A stretch of 64,000 nt of DNA, taken from assembly GCA_023460955.1 (NCBI GenBank), contig JAEWOH010000062.1:62001-126000 (forward strand). Direction: 5' to 3'. The notes under the pieces are model-generated. The model saw only the letters and a list, made by a program, of their open reading frames with translations, was not told where the DNA came from and ran no database searches. Source of the DNA: Bacillota bacterium (GTDB lineage Bacteria > Bacillota > Clostridia > Acetivibrionales > DSM-1351). The position numbers and the translations under genes are program-made. Below are positions 52,951 through 63,240 of the stretch, piece after piece (the first letter of the stretch is position 1; every line of letters starts with the position of its first letter).

Positions 52951-55263
52951 TTACCTCTTGATAGCTGCCAAAGTATATAAGTCCTTCTTTGCATCATATT
53001 TTAATTCAACTCTTACTTCATAAGAAGGCCAAATATAATCAATATTAGGTTTCATTTTCTTATCAGCCATTCTGAAGGTCATCTTGAAGCCATTTATCCA
53101 GTAGAATTTCCGGAGCACATAAATTCTAAGCTCTTCCTGATTTTTTATGTTCATTCCATCAATTTCGTATTTAGCCTCAGCAGGGGGTACTCCCATCAGA
53201 GGATTATGATCCTTCATAAAAGTAAATTTATCTACTAGGTAATACTTGTATATTACTTTTCCTCCCACATCATCCCAGGTAGTATCGATAAACCTCCACT
53301 GGCCGTTTATTAATACAACATTCCAGGCATGCAATGAGGAGCTCGTCCTGACATGACCACCTTCATCAATACAGGGGATAGCTGCTCTGTCGCATAAGTA
53401 TTGAAACAGCATAGTATAATCTCCGCAGACACCTCTGCCTTTATCGATGGTAATTAAAAGATTTTCTGCAGTCTCCTCATCTGTATAATTTGAATCATAT
53501 GTAATATGCTTCACAACGAAATCATGAATAGCCTTAACCTTCTGCTCAATTGTCATTGCCGGTTTTATTATCTTGGTCAGAATGGTATCCAGCCTTTGTT
53601 GGAGCTTTATGTGTATGGAATCCGGCTGCATATCCATATTCACTTTATCACCGGCTTTAAGCACCCTGGGTTCGATTTTATACTGTAATTTTGGTCCATA
53701 AGTTTCCTTGTCAAAATCAACAAAAGTTACGCCATTCTTGAAAGTAAACTTAATTCCATTTTCCGGAGTGAAGAATTCTACCAGTGCACAGCCGGTATCG
53801 ACTCTCTGGTAGCTTCCATTCATTTTAATTTTACTTATCATCGAATCTTCAAAATAGTCCTGAACATATTCTTCAATCTCTTCTTCGCTTTCAAATTGTA
53901 TATGTACAGTGTTTTTTCCTAATATTATTTTGGATTCCTCTGATGGATATGCAGGAATTCTGTAACCTCGGATATAGCGAAAATTAAAAAACAGCCTATC
54001 ACTTATTGCTTCCTGCTTTGTGTATGGCTTTTGGGGTTCAAAGTTCAATCCCTTTGTCAGCATTCCACCGTTAAGGCAGCTCCCTACTGTTATCAAATCA
54101 CTAAACGGAACTTTTGCACAATCCACCACCCTTATAATCGGCGTTCCTCTCTCGGTATAACTCAAACCATTTACCAGCCATTTTGTTGCTTCCAGTCTGG
54201 AAAGGGGTTTTTGCAGGTCTTTATCATTATTAATCATTCCATATATAAAGGCATTTTTTACATAGTCAGGTGCATCAGCATCAATAAGACTATTGTCAAT
54301 TTGAATATTTTCATCCACTTCTTTACCTTCAAAATACAGTCTCGCCAATTCTTCTACTGTAATTGCATCGCTAAAGCCTGTTGTAAAATATTCCGACAAT
54401 TCCCCTTTTAAGATTTGTTCAGTAATATATTCTCTAAACTCTTCCGCTGGTATATCCTTTGAGAATGAATAATCTTCAATCTGCTTTTCAAATTCACGAC
54501 TTTTCTGAAGTTCGTCTATATCGCTATAAGATTCCATAATGGTTTCGATAGACTCAGACCCATCGTATTTGTGCAGGAACGGAGTATAAATTTCTTCATG
54601 GATTATGGCCAGTAGCCTTCCTGCAACTATTTTGGAAGGCCGGTTCTCAATAAAAACTTTCTCCATCTCTTCTGGCAATTGTTTAAGAATTTGAGGACTA
54701 ACCTTATTTCCCTTTTGTATCGATTGATTAAGATATCTAGTTATTGTCGGCTTAACTCTTAAGTCTGCGTCGGAAACCTCGTCTTTTTCTTTACCCATTC
54801 TTTTAAAGTTCCCAACTAAACCATCAAACTCAAAATAATCGTCATCGCTTAGCCCAAAATATAAATAAATACTCTTTTTATCATCTTCCCAGTGAAAAGA
54901 GCCCCTACCAGCTATAATTAAGTTATCCAGCAATTTGGTTGAAATCATTTTATATTCTTCAGTTGATAACCCGCCCAATCTCTCTTCCTGAATTTCAATA
55001 GCAACACGTATATCATTAAGTTTTTGCTGTACTGCTGCCTTGATTAGCTCATCCGGCATTTTGGGCATTTTTTCAGAATATATTTTGCCCGCAATAACTT
55101 TAGAGGGTACACTTTCCAGCTTTTCAGCTTGCATAAAGGACTTTTCCAGTTGTTGGAAGGTTTTGTCCAATTCTTTATTGTTTGTAAAATAGGAAGCTGC
55201 ATAAATTAAAGAACTGTTAAGCATAAAGGCCAGAACAAGTAAAAGTACCAATAATCTTTTCAT
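52951..55263 (-). CDS. Secreted transglutaminase-like domain protein
   Basis: 770 residues with a signal peptide (1-23). A region near residues 320-350 (YVKNAFIYGMINNDKDLQKPLSRLEATKWLV) resembles an S-layer homology module. The papain/transglutaminase-like core has Cys near 611 (GRGVCGDY), His near 646 (LHAWNVV) and Asp near 658 (IDTTWDD). Such domains act as peptidases or cross-linkers outside the cell. Substrate unknown. Confidence 0.85.
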   Translation of the reverse strand: MKRLLVLLLVLAFMLNSSLIYAASYFTNNKELDKTFQQLEKSFMQAEKLESVPSKVIAGKIYSEKMPKMPDELIKAAVQQKLNDIRVAIEIQEERLGGLSTEEYKMISTKLLDNLIIAGRGSFHWEDDKKSIYLYFGLSDDDYFEFDGLVGNFKRMGKEKDEVSDADLRVKPTITRYLNQSIQKGNKVSPQILKQLPEEMEKVFIENRPSKIVAGRLLAIIHEEIYTPFLHKYDGSESIETIMESYSDIDELQKSREFEKQIEDYSFSKDIPAEEFREYITEQILKGELSEYFTTGFSDAITVEELARLYFEGKEVDENIQIDNSLIDADAPDYVKNAFIYGMINNDKDLQKPLSRLEATKWLVNGLSYTERGTPIIRVVDCAKVPFSDLITVGSCLNGGMLTKGLNFEPQKPYTKQEAISDRLFFNFRYIRGYRIPAYPSEESKIILGKNTVHIQFESEEEIEEYVQDYFEDSMISKIKMNGSYQRVDTGCALVEFFTPENGIKFTFKNGVTFVDFDKETYGPKLQYKIEPRVLKAGDKVNMDMQPDSIHIKLQQRLDTILTKIIKPAMTIEQKVKAIHDFVVKHITYDSNYTDEETAENLLITIDKGRGVCGDYTMLFQYLCDRAAIPCIDEGGHVRTSSSLHAWNVVLINGQWRFIDTTWDDVGGKVIYKYYLVDKFTFMKDHNPLMGVPPAEAKYEIDGMNIKNQEELRIYVLRKFYWINGFKMTFRMADKKMKPNIDYIWPSYEVRVELKYDAKKDLYTLAAIKR

Positions 55264-55278
55264 ACTTCATTTTCCTTT

Positions 55279-55713
55279 CTATTCTTCAGTTTCTTTAAAC
55301 TCTCCTGTAACAAAATATGATGCCTGTGACTTTACCAGGAGTTGATTATTTTCATCATAAATCTCTCCTGAAGACCTCATTATTGTTCTTCCGCTACTGA
55401 TAACGCTTCCGACAGCAGTAACAGTGCTGCCTGCAGGTGCATTCTTTATATAGCTGATATTCATATCAATTGTGACAACACGTTTACCTTGTGTAATGCA
55501 GGCCATACCCATAGCTATGTCGGACAGTGAAGCCAACGTACCGCCATGAATAAAACCATACATATTACATTGCTTATCTATAATTTTCGTCTTAAATATT
55601 ATCTTTCCGTCATCGATTTTAACTGCTTCAAGTCCTAAAAAATTCTCAAGTATAGGTGTCTTGTAAGTCTCCTTTATATAATTCTCAAGCCATTCTAAGT
55701 AGTGCTGTGACAA
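55279..55713 (-). CDS. PaaI-family hotdog thioesterase
   Basis: 144 residues. FIHGGTLASLSDIAMGMA carries the conserved Gly and Asp of the PaaI group. It hydrolyses acyl-CoA esters; substrate unknown. Start TTG 55713, GGAGGG about seven bases ahead. It lies just before the transglutaminase gene and may share its transcript. Confidence 0.88.
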   Translation of the reverse strand: MSQHYLEWLENYIKETYKTPILENFLGLEAVKIDDGKIIFKTKIIDKQCNMYGFIHGGTLASLSDIAMGMACITQGKRVVTIDMNISYIKNAPAGSTVTAVGSVISSGRTIMRSSGEIYDENNQLLVKSQASYFVTGEFKETEE

Positions 55714-55841
55714 TTAAATTCCCTCCGTTTAAACTAATTTTTAAAACACATAAGCTTAGGGATTTTACCTAGATTTCTGATATTTTAGTTCTTTTTCGAC
55801 TAGCTGATACAATCATGATACCAATTTGTAGCATAATAGTC

Positions 55842-55873
55842 AAAAAAGCACTGGATTTCTCCAATGCTTTTTT
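55842..55873. terminator. Terminator after lepA
   Basis: 14-bp stem with one mismatch (55842-55855 with 55860-55873), TTTC loop, bordered by A6 and T6, so it may work on both strands. Confidence 0.9.
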
Positions 55874-55927
55874 AAATCAAATGACATTTTATTTATTTGT
55901 TCTGGTTTTTAGTTCTATCAGTCCTTA

Positions 55928-57736
55928 TTAGTCCAGCTTCAGAACGCTCATAAACGCCTCTTGTGGTACCTCTACAGAACCTACCTGACGCATACGCTTC
56001 TTACCTTCCTTTTGCTTTTCAAGCAGCTTTCTCTTTCTGGTAATGTCACCGCCGTAACATTTTGCAAGAACGTCTTTTCTGAAGGCCTTAACTGTTTCAC
56101 GGGCTATTATTTTACCGCCAATACACGCCTGAATAGGTATTTCAAACATTTGTCTCGGAATAGATTCCTTAAGCTTTTCAGACATCCTTCTGCCTCTTGA
56201 AACTGATTTTTCTCTGTGAACTATAAAGGATAATGCATCAACAATTTCCCCGTTCAACATTATATCAAGTTTTACAAGATCAGATTCTCTATAACCAATC
56301 AGCTCATAATCAAAAGAAGCGTATCCCTTTGTTCTGGATTTTAATGCATCAAAAAAGTCATATATTATTTCATTTAAAGGCATCTCATAAGTCAACATAG
56401 CTCTGCCCTCATCGATATAGGACATATCCTTATACACGCCTCTTCTTTCCTGAGCAAGTTCCATAATGTTTCCCACATATTCGGTTGGAACCATAATAGT
56501 GGCTTTAACAATTGGTTCCTCCATCATATCTATCTCTGTGACAGGAGGCAGATTGGTAGGGTTATCAATTGTAATAACATCACCATCTGTAGTTGTAACC
56601 TTGTAAATAACGCTTGGTGCAGTGGTCACAAGATCAAAATTATATTCTCGCTCCAGTCTCTCCTGAATAATCTCCATGTGAAGAAGTCCAAGGAAGCCGC
56701 ATCTGAAGCCAAATCCCAAAGCAACTGAGGATTCCGGTTCAAAGGTAAGAGCAGCGTCGTTAAGCTGAAGCTTTTCAAGTGCATCTCTGAGATCTCCGTA
56801 TTTTGAGCCATCGGCAGGATAAATTCCGCAGAATACCATGGAATTAACCTTTTTGTAACCAGGCAGCGGCTCATTTGCGGGATTATCAACCAAAGTAATA
56901 GTGTCTCCGACTCTGGTGTCGCGGACATTTTTAATACTTGCAGCAATATATCCAACGTCGCCTGCTCTTAGTTCATCTGCGGGAGAAAGTCCTCCCGGTC
57001 TCAGATAACCCAGTTCGGTAACAACAAATTCTTTTTTGGTATACATCATCTGAATGATATCGCCAGTTCTGACAGTACCCTCCTTAACTCTCATGTATAC
57101 TATTACACCTTTGTAGCTATCATAGAAGGAGTCAAATATCAATGCTCTCAGCGGGGCATTCTCATCTCCATCGGGACAAGGTATCATATGGATTGCTTTT
57201 TCAAGTACTTCCTGAATATTCAGACCGTTTTTAGCAGATACCATTGGTGCATCAGATGCATCGAGACCAATTACGTCCTCTATTTCCTTCTTCACTACAT
57301 CAGGTTGGGCGCTGGGTAAATCAATCTTGTTGATTACCGGCATTATCTCAAGATTGTGCTCCAGTGCAAGGTAAACGTTAGCCAAGGTCTGTGCCTCAAT
57401 TCCCTGAGCAGCATCAACTACCAGAATGGCACCTTCACATGCTGCAAGGCTTCTTGAAACCTCATAGTTGAAGTCCACATGACCCGGAGTATCAATAAGA
57501 TTATATATATATTCATGGCCGTCAGAAGCCTTATAAACCATACGCACTGCCTGTGCCTTTATGGTGATACCTCTTTCCCTTTCAAGTTCCATATTATCAA
57601 GAACCTGTTCCTGCATTTCTCTTGTTGTGAGAACACCGGTCTTCTCAATCAGTCTGTCCGCGAGAGTCGATTTCCCATGGTCTATATGAGCAATTATGCA
57701 AAAGTTTCTTATATATTTTTGTCTTTCACTTGGCAT
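55928..57736 (-). CDS. lepA: Elongation factor 4 (LepA)
   Basis: 602 residues, membrane-associated translational GTPase. G1 AHIDHGKS, G3 DTPGHVDF and G4 NKIDLP are present along with the LepA-specific C-terminal domain (KKRMRQVGSVEVPQEAFM). Start ATG 57736 with GGAGG about seven bases ahead; the frame opens earlier without a site. Confidence 0.97.
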   Translation of the reverse strand: MPSERQKYIRNFCIIAHIDHGKSTLADRLIEKTGVLTTREMQEQVLDNMELERERGITIKAQAVRMVYKASDGHEYIYNLIDTPGHVDFNYEVSRSLAACEGAILVVDAAQGIEAQTLANVYLALEHNLEIMPVINKIDLPSAQPDVVKKEIEDVIGLDASDAPMVSAKNGLNIQEVLEKAIHMIPCPDGDENAPLRALIFDSFYDSYKGVIVYMRVKEGTVRTGDIIQMMYTKKEFVVTELGYLRPGGLSPADELRAGDVGYIAASIKNVRDTRVGDTITLVDNPANEPLPGYKKVNSMVFCGIYPADGSKYGDLRDALEKLQLNDAALTFEPESSVALGFGFRCGFLGLLHMEIIQERLEREYNFDLVTTAPSVIYKVTTTDGDVITIDNPTNLPPVTEIDMMEEPIVKATIMVPTEYVGNIMELAQERRGVYKDMSYIDEGRAMLTYEMPLNEIIYDFFDALKSRTKGYASFDYELIGYRESDLVKLDIMLNGEIVDALSFIVHREKSVSRGRRMSEKLKESIPRQMFEIPIQACIGGKIIARETVKAFRKDVLAKCYGGDITRKRKLLEKQKEGKKRMRQVGSVEVPQEAFMSVLKLD

Positions 57737-57930
57737 TCCTAATCCTCCACCGCTTGTATCAAAAATAAAACATATAGTTAGCAATTTATTATAGCATAGC
57801 CCGGCATAAGCCGCAACGGTTTTAAGTTGAGGCGAAATGCGGCTCAATAATCTTCCTCAGCTGTTATACCGGAGAAAAGCAAAGCTTTTCGAGGCACCCA
57901 TTATCCATTTATGAGCTTATTATTACCTGA

Positions 57931-57986
57931 AAAACATAAAACAGTCAGTAACATGAGTAAAGTTAGTTTTCTCATGCACCGACTGT
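57931..57986 (-). terminator. Terminator after the DUF3298/stalk gene
   Basis: Stem ACAGTC..CATGAG/CTCATG..GACTGT with a 13-nt loop, then TTTTATGTTTTT on the minus strand. Confidence 0.75.
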
Positions 57987-58090
57987 TCTTATAGCGCATA
58001 CAGGATTAAGAGGTAAATTTGGTAAGTTTAAATAGTACAAGTTTGCACAAGCTTAATTTATAAACTTTACAAGTGCTAACGTTAAAAAAA

Positions 58091-59533
58091 TCAATCTTTA
58101 ACTTCAGTTATTTGCCAGTAATCCTGTCCGGCTGTCTTATCTGCCTTTACTTTTACTATACTATCGTCAGCCTTACCGGATGAAGTAGCCCAATGAAAGA
58201 TAATATCATAGGAATTTGTCCCGGTTTTCATAATTTGATAGTCTGTAACCCAGGGGCTTGAAACTCCTGTTACCCAATTCAATTCTTCAAATGTTGCTTT
58301 TTTTGCCTTCTTAAGAGTATCTGAGAATAGCGCATATTGTACTGCTCCCTTTCTCTCTTTAACAGCCTGAGCATACATGTTTACAGCTTTATCCGCGGAA
58401 TCAGGGGATATAAATCCGGTTATTTGTTCATCAAACATAATATTTTTCTTTGTCTGGTCTATCTGATAAATTCTAAGAGCATCTCCATAATAAAAGATAT
58501 CTTCCTTTAATACTGTTGAAAAATAATCTATGGGAACATACATTATATTACCGATAGCCTTTGGAGGTTGAGCCAGCTTAACGACACCGCCGGATTTACT
58601 TGAAGAATAGCTGTTCACCTTGTTTTTTACGAAGCCTCCGTCCACTGCCCAGCCTTTTTTCGCATCCCAGCTGACCTTATAACCCAAAAGCTTTGCGATA
58701 TCCTGAAGCGGTACCATTAAAGTATAATTCTGTTCGTAAGTCTTAAACTGAGGCTTCAGAGTAGTACCATTAAACCTTACTCCCTCCAATGGCTTAGAAT
58801 TAACCATCTGCTTAAATATGTTGTCCTTCAGCAGACCTTTCAGGTCCTTGGCATCTATTTCAAATATCGGCCTTCCTCCTGCATAAGGTCTTAATTCATA
58901 TATATCAAAATAAATTACCAGTCTGTTTCCGTCTATATAAAAACTGTAATTGCTGTTTTTAGCTGCAACGGTTTTCTTTGCATCATCAAAATATAAGTCT
59001 TTTTCTTTATCTATAAGCTTGTATATTTTATCTAATATAACTTTTTTATAGTTGGTCTTGTTGTTGAAAAGCGAATTAAAATCCTTATATATTTCGTTGG
59101 TTTCAGTATTTACTGTGTAACTCTCAAGATAGGACATACCATGAGCTCCGCCGGTATAATCATAAGAATTTATCAGTACCGATATTAGGTTGCCACTGGT
59201 ATTGTAATCAAAATATGACTCCAGAGAAACAGACAAATGGCTTACATCCAATCCGGATTTTTTCTGTTCCTCTTTGTAATCCATAATATAGCCTTGAGCA
59301 TTTCTAATATTTCCGATAGAGTTGATTATCCTTTTTTGAATAGAATTATTTATATCTTCCGCAGCTTTAAAACCGCTTAGATAGGGATAAATTATTTTGA
59401 TGTCTAAATCCTGCTCTTGCTTCTCAATTTTTTTTGCTTCCACCGATACTTTTTTATCAGCAGCATAAGTATAGGCAATCAATCCTGTAAATAATACTGA
59501 AAATGTTATAACCCATGCCAATAGTTTTTTCAT
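58091..59533 (-). CDS. Secreted DUF4163/DUF3298 and stalk-domain protein
   Basis: 480 residues. Signal peptide (1-24), then a DUF4163-DUF3298 pair (about residues 35-240, including DYTGGAHG and YAGGRP) and a stalk (copper amine oxidase-like) region around 265-360. The C-terminal part is of unknown type. Related proteins include peptidoglycan or polysaccharide deacetylase partners, but no catalytic metal site is visible. It precedes lepA in transcription order. Confidence 0.8.
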   Translation of the reverse strand: MKKLLAWVITFSVLFTGLIAYTYAADKKVSVEAKKIEKQEQDLDIKIIYPYLSGFKAAEDINNSIQKRIINSIGNIRNAQGYIMDYKEEQKKSGLDVSHLSVSLESYFDYNTSGNLISVLINSYDYTGGAHGMSYLESYTVNTETNEIYKDFNSLFNNKTNYKKVILDKIYKLIDKEKDLYFDDAKKTVAAKNSNYSFYIDGNRLVIYFDIYELRPYAGGRPIFEIDAKDLKGLLKDNIFKQMVNSKPLEGVRFNGTTLKPQFKTYEQNYTLMVPLQDIAKLLGYKVSWDAKKGWAVDGGFVKNKVNSYSSSKSGGVVKLAQPPKAIGNIMYVPIDYFSTVLKEDIFYYGDALRIYQIDQTKKNIMFDEQITGFISPDSADKAVNMYAQAVKERKGAVQYALFSDTLKKAKKATFEELNWVTGVSSPWVTDYQIMKTGTNSYDIIFHWATSSGKADDSIVKVKADKTAGQDYWQITEVKD

Positions 59534-59670
59534 TACATCAACCCTCTCGACGAATTTTTTTGTGTTTGTGCAATATACTGCGATAGCGCTGTCTGAATTT
59601 ATGGTAGCATATTAATTAGACGTAATGGTAACAAAAAGGTTACAGGTTTTACAGATTATCGAGGTTTTTA

Positions 59671-59940
59671 TCAAAATATATTTTTAAGCTTGTTTATATC
59701 CCTTCTGAGATATTTTAGATTCAGATTAAACTTATCATTGAGCAGAGAAACTTGATAAATGTCCTGATTAACTTCCTCGATTTTTATCATCTCAAGCTTG
59801 GTTTGCCCGTACAAAACGTAGCTCTTATTTATATCGACAGCTAATAGTCCACCTGTTACTATAAGCATAAAAAGTAGCATAACAACGATTATTTTTATAT
59901 TAAATATCCTTTCATTCCTGAATCTCACTTTTCTAGCCAA
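59671..59940 (-). CDS. Small single-pass membrane protein
   Basis: 89 residues with a membrane helix near 13-35 and a charged exported part. Start TTG 59940, five bases after GGAGG. It lies just after spoIIP in the same direction, so it may be expressed in sporulation. No family recognised. Confidence 0.65.
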   Translation of the reverse strand: MARKVRFRNERIFNIKIIVVMLLFMLIVTGGLLAVDINKSYVLYGQTKLEMIKIEEVNQDIYQVSLLNDKFNLNLKYLRRDINKLKNIF

Positions 59941-60001
59941 AGCTGCCTCCAAAAACATTTTTAATGTTACTATTTTTGACCGGCAGCTCTATATTTAATC
60001 A

Positions 60002-61276
60002 TTAATATTTGTTTTTATATATAACGTCGTTAATTGCCTGTGCAAGATAATTGGTACTTCTGACACATTCATCTATTACATTGCCGTCACCGCCGATTTC
60101 GATAATGACCGATCCATTTGTTAAATGCTGGTTATATCTGTTTTTACTTATGTATGTTGGCTTTGCTATTCCGGGAGCTATTTCATTCAAACGAGATTGA
60201 ATTTTCAAGGCCAGTTTCAGATTTTCCTTCCATTGAGGATTACTGAGCTTTGAATCTGTGCCTATTACAAACATTATTTGAGCACAATCCTTACCGTTTA
60301 TCTTTCTTACAACCCTGAGTTTATCCTCTCCCGCTGCATCCCTGTGTAAATCAATTGTCATCTTCAATGAAGGATACTTATCCACGTAGTTCGTCAGGGT
60401 ATTAAGTGACTTAACGTAAGAGCTGTTATAGTCTTTGTCATGTATAGTCTCGCTGTGAAGTACATTAATCTTGTACTTTTTAAGGTTGTTTATCAATGCT
60501 TCTCCAACTCTCACAACATTATACTGATTATCAATTGTTCTTGAGGGCACTGTATTATCTCCAAGCTGTGCGATGTTTTTAAGAAAGCTTTCAGTAGTAT
60601 GAGTATGATAAACAAATATTTGAGGTCCAGTTTTTGCATTGTTGAGTTTAAGGGGCTCCTTAAGAAGTTTATCAATATCTATACTGTACTTTGTTTCATT
60701 AACCACCTTAATTTTTCCGTTTGTCACAATCGGGTTATTTTCCTGATCACTATTTTCCACATCACCCTCAAAGGTAATGCTACTTGATACTTCTTTCAAA
60801 CTACCCGCAGCTCCATCTGTTGAAGAAACAGCTTTTTGCTGACCGGCCAAGCTGTCCGGTTGTGTTTCCTGGGGGTTAACCTGTTGAATATCCTGACTTG
60901 CTATTATCTTTTCCTGAAGCTCCTTCTGTTCCTTTTCTGCTATAAACTTAAGGTAGTCATTTTTATAATAAGACTCAAAAAAAGGAGAATTTGAATTAAG
61001 GATTGTAATTGGATTATACCTATCCATACCAAAAGCCTTGAACATAATATCCAAAGCCTGATCTACAAACTCATTCTTTTTGCTTTGACCTTGTGAAATT
61101 GATTGTTCTCCGGATAAACCGATCTGATCATTTGCTGCCCGAAAGGCAAGTCCACCTATTAAGATACCTGCTACAGCACATAATACAATAGAAAATTTAG
61201 AAAAATTGCCTTTTGCGGCTGTTGTATCAGGTTCATCATAAAAAGAATTTCCTTCGATTCTAGCAATTTCTCTCAT
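60002..61276 (-). CDS. spoIIP: Stage II sporulation protein P (SpoIIP)
   Basis: 424 residues. An N-terminal membrane helix (about 30-46), a disordered linker (residues 115-170), and an amidase/endopeptidase domain with VYHTHTTESFL, TIDLHRDA and a final VIIEIGGDGNVIDE. It digests peptidoglycan during engulfment with SpoIID and SpoIIM. Start ATG 61276, seven bases after GGAGG. A CATATACT at 61377-61384 could be a sigma-E -10. Confidence 0.93.
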   Translation of the reverse strand: MREIARIEGNSFYDEPDTTAAKGNFSKFSIVLCAVAGILIGGLAFRAANDQIGLSGEQSISQGQSKKNEFVDQALDIMFKAFGMDRYNPITILNSNSPFFESYYKNDYLKFIAEKEQKELQEKIIASQDIQQVNPQETQPDSLAGQQKAVSSTDGAAGSLKEVSSSITFEGDVENSDQENNPIVTNGKIKVVNETKYSIDIDKLLKEPLKLNNAKTGPQIFVYHTHTTESFLKNIAQLGDNTVPSRTIDNQYNVVRVGEALINNLKKYKINVLHSETIHDKDYNSSYVKSLNTLTNYVDKYPSLKMTIDLHRDAAGEDKLRVVRKINGKDCAQIMFVIGTDSKLSNPQWKENLKLALKIQSRLNEIAPGIAKPTYISKNRYNQHLTNGSVIIEIGGDGNVIDECVRSTNYLAQAINDVIYKNKY

Positions 61277-61515
61277 ATTTGCCTCCATCCAACTTTAATA
61301 ATTTTAATAACCCTTTGTTATAAAAACTATATTCAAAAAAACCAAATTTATTACAGGCTTGTACAAAGAACATTTAAGTATATGTCTGTAAAAGTTTTTA
61401 TAATACGGGAAATACTGTAATATGATTTAGTAATAAATTTTAAAAATCAAGTCTAAATTTAAGCACTTTTTCATATAACTAAGAATATACTTATTTTAGG
61501 AATGGGGGGAAAAAG

Positions 61516-61716
61516 TTGAATTTTTGCACAGTAAGATGTTGTATATGTGATAGCGTATTATTAAATCTTCCTCAAGAGGAAATTGAAAAACTAAACAGTC
61601 TAACTTTCAGATGTGAAAGCTGTGGACACAGGTTGACCTTAAACGGTACAAATGTTACCAAAGCCATAAGTGCTGAACCCTTTCAAAATATTTTTAAATA
61701 CGATTTTAACATATAA
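61516..61716 (+). CDS. Small zinc-ribbon protein
   Basis: 66 residues with two CxxC knuckles (CCIC near 8-11 and CESC near 33-36). Start TTG with GGGGGG ahead. Possibly a small regulator or RNA-binding protein; function unknown. It is followed by a nested hairpin structure. Confidence 0.65.
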   Translation: MNFCTVRCCICDSVLLNLPQEEIEKLNSLTFRCESCGHRLTLNGTNVTKAISAEPFQNIFKYDFNI

Positions 61717-61722
61717 AAAAGT

Positions 61723-61789
61723 CCCTTAACGAAGTGTAAGTATGCAAACATTAGCTTTTGTTCTAATGTGCGATGCACTTCATTAAGGG
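61723..61789. terminator. Large nested hairpin, bidirectional terminator
   Basis: Outer stem of 14 bp with one mismatch (61723-61736, 61776-61789), inner stem ACATTAG/CTAATGT (61748-61754, 61763-61769). A strong T-run follows on the minus strand (end of the corA unit) and a weaker one on the plus strand (zinc-ribbon gene). Confidence 0.8.
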
Positions 61790-61866
61790 CACTTTGTTTT
61801 AATCTAGTTATCAATCCCAGCTATTCTTAAATCCTAAGGTATTGAATGTAATAAATACAGGTTAAA

Positions 61867-62796
61867 TTAAAATAACTTTTTCTTATATAGTGTATATCCT
61901 ACTACCATGCACATAAATAATGACATGCCTAAAATAATCCAGAATGCAAAATTACTCTTCAGAGGAATGTTTACATTCATACCGAAAAAGCTTGAAACCA
62001 TGGTAGGAATAGCCATAACTATGGTTACAGAAGTCAAAAATTTCATTACAATATTCAAGTTGTTTGATATAACAGAAGTAAAAGCATCCATTGTTCCTGA
62101 AAGAATGCTGCTGTATATGTTGGCCATCTCGATAGCCTGCTTGTTTTCTATGATAACGTCCTCAAGAAGCTCGGTATCCTCCGGATAATTCTTTATATGC
62201 TCATATTTCATAAGCTTTTCAAGAACAACTTCATTTGATTTTAAGCCGGTAGAAAAGTATACAAGACTCTTCTCAAGTTTAAGCATCTGTATTACTTCTT
62301 TGTTCTTCATGGATTTGTAAACTTCTTGTTCAATTCTGCTGGAGGTTTTATCAATATGTTTGAGATATTGCAGATACCGTGTTGCATTTTTGTACAGTAT
62401 TTGAAGTACAAAACGAGTTTTATACTGTGTTAAAAAGGATTTAACCTTGTTATTTATAAAATCACTTAATATGGTATCTTCCTTCAGGCATACAGTAATT
62501 ATTATATGTTTTATAAGTATGATAGCTAGAGGAATAGTTGTGTACACATTCATCTTTCCCTCTTTATCTACTATTGGTATGTCAACTATTATAAGAGTTT
62601 GTCCGCTGTCACTTTCAATACGAGCTCTTTCTTCTTCATCGAGTGCTGCCTTAAGAAAATCCATTTCTACATTAAGGGCACTGTTTACGGAATCTATCTC
62701 TTCTTCGGTGGGATTGACAAGATTAACCCAGGAGCCTTCTTCAAAAGTATCAATGCGTACTATTTCATTGTTTATAGTCTTAAAAATATCAAGCAT
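61867..62796 (-). CDS. corA: CorA-family magnesium/metal transporter
   Basis: 309 residues. A cytoplasmic domain of about 240 residues, then two membrane helices with the GMNVNIPL selectivity loop between them. Start ATG 62796, after AGAGGGTGAG. It is preceded by an M-box riboswitch (63021-63225), so it should be expressed when magnesium is low. Confidence 0.93.
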   Translation of the reverse strand: MLDIFKTINNEIVRIDTFEEGSWVNLVNPTEEEIDSVNSALNVEMDFLKAALDEEERARIESDSGQTLIIVDIPIVDKEGKMNVYTTIPLAIILIKHIIITVCLKEDTILSDFINNKVKSFLTQYKTRFVLQILYKNATRYLQYLKHIDKTSSRIEQEVYKSMKNKEVIQMLKLEKSLVYFSTGLKSNEVVLEKLMKYEHIKNYPEDTELLEDVIIENKQAIEMANIYSSILSGTMDAFTSVISNNLNIVMKFLTSVTIVMAIPTMVSSFFGMNVNIPLKSNFAFWIILGMSLFMCMVVGYTLYKKKLF

Positions 62797-63020
62797 TCTT
62801 CTCACCCTCTTTTAATATTTATTATATCAGGGTAAATTTTCCAGACTATAATTATAGTATTAGTTCTGTATAAACTCTTAACGGCATGGAAAATAAACCC
62901 ATAATATGATTATTAAGTTTTAAGTTTCTACTATCAGGGTCACAATCCATACCATTCACCTGCCTTTACGAAAAAATACATATAAATCAATATACAGAGG
63001 TGGGTATTTTTTAAGCGCAT
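62797..63020 (-). other. Leader between riboswitch terminator and corA
   Basis: About 224 AT-rich bases that should be in the corA mRNA when the riboswitch reads through. No gene is seen. Whether it holds a second control step is unknown. Confidence 0.5.
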
Positions 63021-63225
63021 AAAAAAACCGACACTACGAGTGACGGTTTGTACGCAACAAAAAACACCTTCACTCGTTGAGTTTTAGCACTGTACAGCTT
63101 AGGAAAATAAAATCCAGCTACATTAAGTAAAACCTTATTTCGGTAGTACCTGTTGACCCATTGGCATCTCTCGATGTTTCCGGGCAGCAGCATATATCTG
63201 TATAGGAACCTCACCTAACGAATAT
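63021..63225 (-). ncRNA. M-box (ykoK) magnesium riboswitch
   Basis: On the minus strand the aptamer hallmarks appear in order: GTTAGGTGAGG and CTATAC, then CTGCTGCCCGGAAACATCG, AGAGATGCCAATGGGTCAAC and AGGTACTACCG. A terminator follows, AAACCG.CACT/AGTG.CGGTTT (63023-63049) with T7. The segment CGAGTG just before it can pair with CACTCG of the terminator, an antiterminator. In M-boxes, bound Mg2+ favours termination. The 67-codon frame here (63011-63214) is spurious. Confidence 0.9.
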
Positions 63226-63240
63226 TCTATTAACATAATA

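Noticed and set aside
63011..63214. 67-codon open frame on the minus strand
   Set aside because: It lies wholly within the M-box riboswitch and its terminator; the RNA explains the sequence.
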